In this document: in pieces, positions 60,401-64,000 of the stretch
Layout: each line of letters opens with the position of its first letter
Numbering within the stretch: the stretch's first letter is position 1
NCBI GenBank assembly: GCA_039720395.1
Contig: CM077823.1
Span: 37,368,536 to 37,432,535, forward strand
Origin: Liquidambar formosana
Lineage: Eukaryota; Streptophyta; Magnoliopsida; Saxifragales; Altingiaceae
Reading direction: 5' to 3'
Length of the DNA: 64,000 nt
Notes under the pieces: model-generated
Databases searched by the model: none
What the model saw: the letters and a program-made list of their open reading frames with translations, nothing else
What the model was told of the DNA's origin: nothing
Made by a program: the position numbers and the translations under genes

Positions 60401-61230
60401 CTTTTATATTCACCAATAGAAGATAACGCCAAACCCTATCAGAGTCGATTTCTCTCAGTCAATATAATAATCTCAAGCAAGAGAAGACGAACTTTTACCT
60501 GACTAATCAACAAGGTCACAAATGTTTAGGACTCACCAAGTATGTGTACGCAGACTTGTTATCCCTATCAAGCTTCACGCAAGCAGATAGATCTTCAACA
60601 GCAGCATCAAAATCCTTAAACTTATAATTAACAATTCCTGCATTAATTCCAATCCTTATGATTACTTAGTAGCATAGAACTTTCATTAGCTTCCTGTTTG
60701 ATGCACATAATAATATCAGCATTTTGCTATAACTAATTATTTATGAATTATATTTTCACAAACTATATGGCCACGGTAAGCCAATGTGTTATCGGTGATG
60801 TGAAGATAATGCAACAGTCTCCATACCTCATCATCACACACCTAAATTTATGATTAGATATAGAACAACTATTCCTTTAAACCACTAAAATGCCTAAGCT
60901 TTGATTTTACTCAACTCACGCTATCAATATCTAAATGAGCACCATCACCAGCATATGTTTCCAGAGGAAACAAGCACAAGAAACTATGGCAAGATGCAGA
61001 TAATCATCAGTAGCAAGTGTTTCAATTAATCTTCATGTCAAATAATTAAAATGAAAATATAAATAATAAAAAAACATAAGGGGTTGTGAATTTTGATATA
61101 TTCCAAAATCAAAGAGTTGTCTACATACTGAAGATTATTGGAAGAGCTGTTAAAGCAAATTACCCCTTTCATGTAAAATATCTGCCGAGTTTGGCTCAAA
61201 CTCTAATGCCTTGGTTAAGTCGTCAATGGC
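43470..61230 (-). CDS. SRFR1: SRFR1 orthologue (TPR immune regulator), C-terminal part
   Basis: TPR protein that in Arabidopsis restrains effector-triggered immunity through SNC1, EDS1 and SGT1. Seventeen exons, all GT-AG and in consistent phase: 61230-61164, 60637-60537, 60435-60328, 59949-59879, 59716-59660, 56095-55987, 55874-55794, 52820-52734, 50483-50277, 48749-48415, 47343-47257, 47182-47083, 45439-45348, 45257-45219, 45111-45024, 43942-43845, 43758-43470. They encode 671 residues without a stop. The first seven exons carry TPR helices (ALEFEPNSADILHERG, GLALSSIGEYKRAEEAH, ECLYLRASCYHAIGEYGEA). Then come the conserved SRFR1 core (EYWCKRLHPKDVCEKVY, CPGFLPNKRQHRMAGLAV), a Ser-rich linker, WQDVYS, GEDFWLATWCNST, and a C-terminal segment with a hydrophobic stretch (GFVVLLGLLLAANME), ending AALSSYDD. 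Arabidopsis SRFR1 is about 1,050 residues, so roughly 380 N-terminal residues lie beyond the window or gap. Confidence 0.93.
46215..46480 (-). repeat. LINE-type relic in an SRFR1 intron
   Basis: ACTCAATAAAGCCTTAATCCC and the following pyrimidine-rich sequence (ACCACTTGTCCTTTCG, ACCGAACCATCTTAG) resemble the reverse complement of the 3' portion of the plant LINE family also seen at 54450-54700. It is heavily mutated. Just beyond lies a C run at about 46487-46498. Confidence 0.4.
50762..51077. repeat. Tandem duplication, period 158 bp, in an SRFR1 intron
   Basis: CTTACAAAATTATTTCAAGA occurs at about 50765 and 50923. Each copy runs through TAGTAAAGCCTTCATGCAAC to TATCTATCACATACAAAGTA. Within each unit a shorter motif (CACAATATTTKAAGTTTG) also occurs twice, hinting at an older internal duplication. 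Confidence 0.85.
52110..52330 (-). repeat. LINE-type relic in an SRFR1 intron
   Basis: The segment with ACCAAACCATCTTAGCTGAC, CCTCCCCCATCGGCAATGCC and CATCCATCTCAACATTCA resembles the reverse complement of the LINE region next to the relics at 46215 and 54450. No open frame survives. Confidence 0.4.
54450..54700 (-). repeat. LINE 3'-end fragment in an SRFR1 intron
   Basis: Minus-strand translation gives GRPKIMRSEVVRKGM followed by MDLDRSWHKRIHVADRM, the characteristic C-terminal tail of a widespread plant LINE reverse transcriptase. It is followed by the 3' sequence whose complement reads CTCAACCAAGCCTTATTCCC. Adjacent (TA)n and (CA)n lie at 54405-54442. It is a short non-functional remnant. 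Confidence 0.6.
56832..57196. mobile_element. Long-TIR MITE in an SRFR1 intron
   Basis: About 365 bp between exons 59716-59660 and 56095-55987. Left CACTTGATGTAACTTTGCATC, continuing CAAGTGCACTCCAAAACTCT and GAAACCAACCGTTGGATTA; the right end is its inverted counterpart (CACTTGATGTAACTTTGCATC, GAAACCAACCATTGGATTA on the reverse complement). Palindromic CAAGTGCACTTG blocks occur at both ends. No clear target duplication could be read. Confidence 0.6.
59030..59410 (+). repeat. LINE 3'-end fragment in an SRFR1 intron, opposite strand to the gene
   Basis: Plus-strand translation shows LRMLRWMSGQTRIDKV and GAPNEDRMRGSRSRR, matching the conserved C-terminal region of the same plant LINE family. 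The 3' tail reads CCATATAAGGCTTTGTTGTCG. Stops and frame changes make it non-functional. It lies between exons 59716-59660 and 59949-59879 on one side and the long intron on the other. Confidence 0.55.
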
Positions 61231-62739
61231 CTGGTATCAAGAAGTAATTAAATATAAGGCATAGGCATGAATGAGTTTATATGTAATAACAAGCGCTGGA
61301 AACTTCCAATACTTCACAAATAAATAAAAAATGTAGGTACTGACGTACATTAAAATAGGTATTTATAAAAATTTTATTAAAAAAAATCCTTATAATTTAA
61401 ACTAGTCATCAATCACAATCTTTTGTTCTCAAGGGGATTGATTTTATCCATATATAGCACCATGCACAAGATTAGGAATAACCTAATCAATGAAACAAAA
61501 GATCATCGTAAAACCATTTTTGGCTCAAATCGATTGTGCATCCTCTTAGCATTTATCCATGCTTGACAATGTTCCACGACCTTCATGAGCCCAAACTTTT
61601 TTTTTCTTTGGCCCATCTGATGACATTAGAAAAATCTCCCTGAACCTTAAGAGCATGACCTAACAAATGATCTTTAAGAACCTTAGAACCCATAAAGTAG
61701 TAGTTTTGTAATTACAGTAAATGAATCCACTGCTCTCTGCTCTCTACGAAAGTAGGACCTTGATACAATTTGGGTCATTCTTGATCATTGATCAAAGCAT
61801 TGCAGTAGAAGTATAATTCTTTGGAAGAGCCAATAACTCCAAGACCTTTGGGCATTGATCAAAAGGAAAAAGCAAATAATTGTCAATCAAAGGAGGAATA
61901 TTTAATTTTAGTTCAAAACCTCTCAACAAGGAATATCAATCTACCCGTTCATGAAAATACACAATATTTGGGTATTACATACCTGATACAAATTAGATCT
62001 ATGCATCTCTTCCACACATCTAAAAGTCTACAACAAACAACACTAGATGTACCTCAAAAAATTATAGATCTAAAACAAAATGCCAAATTTTATCAAACCA
62101 TCATAAATCGACAATAAAGAAAAGAATAAATAAACATCAAGACTTGTAAAAGAGAAGGGGATGAAGGTGAAATGAAGAGATTTAGACTTCGAATGGAGGG
62201 ATCTCAAGTTCAAATGGCATCTTCAAGATGAATTAGAGCTGTTTTTTGGTAGGAAAAAGATAAAATAGAGAGAGAGAGAGAGAGAATATTTATTAACAAG
62301 GAGAAAGCAAAAAGTGGGCTGTGGGGGTTCTTGTCTCGTTCATCTTAGCCGAGATCTCAGCATCATGTCTCAGTCTCAGCTGAGATCTGGTGATCTCAGT
62401 CGACAAAAGATCATCCCTTTATGAGTTTGACTCAGTAAGATTCCCTGACCGATCCCTATCAAGACTGAGATGACTCGACCGAGTCAACCCAATATCGGCT
62501 GAGATTACGAACCATGTTAATGACAGACTCTACACTCCCTAGGTTGTGTTACAATGTCCATCATACCATTGAGATATACTAGGAAATTCTATAATCCATT
62601 TCCTAACAAATTGTATGAAAGATGACTTCAAGCAAGTGGAGTCAAAAACATCATCATAATGTCAATTGTGCTTTTTAGAAGCATGTATCTACCATCCTCT
62701 TTCACCTCAATTAGGATTGTTGGATACCAGTTACCCAAC

Positions 62740-63073
62740 TTTTTTTTTTTTGATAAGGTAAAAAGCACTAGAAGTGCAAGGTTACAAAGCATAAAGTGCA
62801 AGAGAACCAAAAGAGGACCAAAGGTTCCTGTACACAGGCAGTATACATAGAACCTAAAGGGTTAGACTACAAAAAAAATCAGTGAGGGGCTTCCGCAAGC
62901 AAAAATTCGGCATATCACCCCAAGCAAAAATTAAGTCAGCAATAAGAATTTTAAGCCCTGCCACTGTATCTTCCTTGTCATTAAAAATTCTATTGTTGCG
63001 CTCTCTCCACACAGCCCAAAAAATGACATGTGGAACTAACCTCCACACCCTTAAAGCTACTTTGTTTCGACTA
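62740..63073 (-). mobile_element. LINE (L1-type) 3' end abutting the assembly gap
   Basis: On the minus strand the sequence encodes a run with IFWAVWRERNNRIFNDKED and FAWGDMPNF, the typical zinc-binding end of L1-type plant ORF2. A stop at about 62854 follows, then a short 3' UTR ending TTTTTACCTTATC and a 12-A tail (62740-62751). The remainder upstream is interrupted by the N run. It appears to be inserted in the upstream intron or 5' flank of SRFR1. Confidence 0.65.
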
Positions 63074-63173
63074 NNNNNNNNNNNNNNNNNNNNNNNNNNN
63101 NNNNNNNNNNNNNNNNNNNNNNNNNNNNNNNNNNNNNNNNNNNNNNNNNNNNNNNNNNNNNNNNNNNNNNNNN
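63074..63173. other. Assembly gap of exactly 100 N
   Basis: One hundred N is the usual placeholder for a scaffold gap of unknown size. It interrupts a LINE. Distances across it, and the contiguity of SRFR1 upstream, are therefore uncertain. Confidence 0.98.
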
Positions 63174-63262
63174 GTTGTTTGAGCACCAAAAGAGTCTCTA
63201 ATAGCCCTAGGATCATTATTTAATGAATTAATCTTAGCCATTGGTTTAGGGGGTCAGTTCTC

Positions 63263-63430
63263 TATATAAAAGACATGATATTCAGCACATAGGAGGAAGT
63301 TAATGGCACTTTATACTTAGAGAGAGAGGGAGCTACGAGATTGGAGAGCTAGAAGGACATCAAGAGAAGACTTTTCAACCCTAAGCAAGCAAGAGAACAA
63401 GGACTTTGAAGGCAAGGGAGGTTCTACAAG
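63263..63430 (+). promoter_or_regulatory. TATA-containing promoter-like or LTR-like segment
   Basis: TATATAAA at 63263-63270 is followed by a purine-rich leader with a GAGAGAGAGG block (about 63321). A good splice-donor context (AAGAGGTAAACAC, about 63430) follows, then AT-rich sequence with no ORF to the window end. This could be the first exon and intron of a plus-strand gene lying beyond the window, or the R/U5 part of a gypsy LTR. The sequence alone does not decide. Confidence 0.3.
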
Positions 63431-64000
63431 AGGTAAACACACTTTCAATTGTTGAAATTAGACTTTTCTCCTTCATCTTCTACTCCTTTCTTTAGGATAG
63501 TTCTACTCCTGCATGTAGTAACTCTTCTTATGGATTGAATTCAATGCTTTTGTGATGTTATGTGAATGATTTTAGGATGGTTCATACTTTAATATGCTTG
63601 ATAAACCTTAGTTTGCTAAGGTTTTGAAAATATTATCCTTTTATCCTTCTAAATCATGCATATTCCATGTAGCATACTTGCTATGATTGTTGTCATGAGT
63701 TGATACTCCTGTTAGTTAATATTGGTGATATGAATGATATTCATGATGATTTGAGCATGTGTTAGAGTCATTTTATATGTTTTAATGCATAGTTGTGAAA
63801 TTAGGGTTTCGATAACCTTAAATTCACACAAGTTTCCTATAGCATGACAGAATAGGTTTTCTTTTCTGTTTTTCCTCATGGTTATTATATATATGATATA
63901 TATAGAATAATTATGATAGTTTTTGCATGCATGTAGTGGATTTTTAGGGTTTTATGCATGACATGAGATTAGGGTTGCATTAAGGTCTCTATTTATTCAC

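Noticed and set aside
1..64000. CRISPR arrays, operons, ribosome-binding sites and tRNA or rRNA genes
   Set aside because: The sequence is plant nuclear DNA. No regularly spaced repeats with unique spacers and no recognisable tRNA or rRNA sequence were seen.

Overview
The window is nuclear DNA of a flowering plant. It is AT-rich and gene-poor, with spliced genes (GT-AG introns up to several kb), abundant MITEs, LINE relics, microsatellites and one large LTR retrotransposon, plus a run of exactly 100 N (63074-63173) typical of a draft-scaffold gap. The host genes are plant-specific families. The sequence does not let me name the species.

Layout: 1-7.4 kb is intergenic, with small inverted-repeat transposons and local tandem duplications. 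7.5-9.1 kb (minus) holds a two-exon polyol/monosaccharide transporter. 9.7-12.9 kb holds a 710-bp long-TIR element and AT-rich sequence resembling the LTR of a second retrotransposon. 12,934-24,008 is an 11-kb Ty3/gypsy element of the Tat type on the minus strand: Gag, protease, reverse transcriptase, two RNase H modules and integrase, all broken by stops and a frameshift. Between pol and the 3' LTR it carries 105-bp tandem repeats and a spliced gene on the opposite strand. Its 5' LTR is replaced by a 155-bp palindrome. 24.0-28.0 kb is intergenic. 28.05-29.78 kb (minus) encodes a lysine-rich arabinogalactan protein, with its GPI-anchor signal in a separate exon. 30.5-35.2 kb contains MITEs and a 1.26-kb tandem duplication in which only one copy carries a MITE, so the other preserves the empty site. 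37.47-40.54 kb (plus) encodes an armadillo/TPR-like protein. 43.47-61.23 kb (minus) is the C-terminal two thirds of an SRFR1 orthologue in 17 exons, whose introns hold LINE and MITE fragments. 62.7-64 kb has a LINE 3' end, the assembly gap, and a TATA-containing stretch of unclear identity.

The host genes are unrelated and independently transcribed: sugar or polyol transport, cell-surface glycoprotein, a putative scaffold or co-chaperone, and an immune regulator. The most unusual material is in the Tat element: an intron-containing antisense gene convergent with gag-pol, and a head-to-head LTR palindrome at its 5' end.
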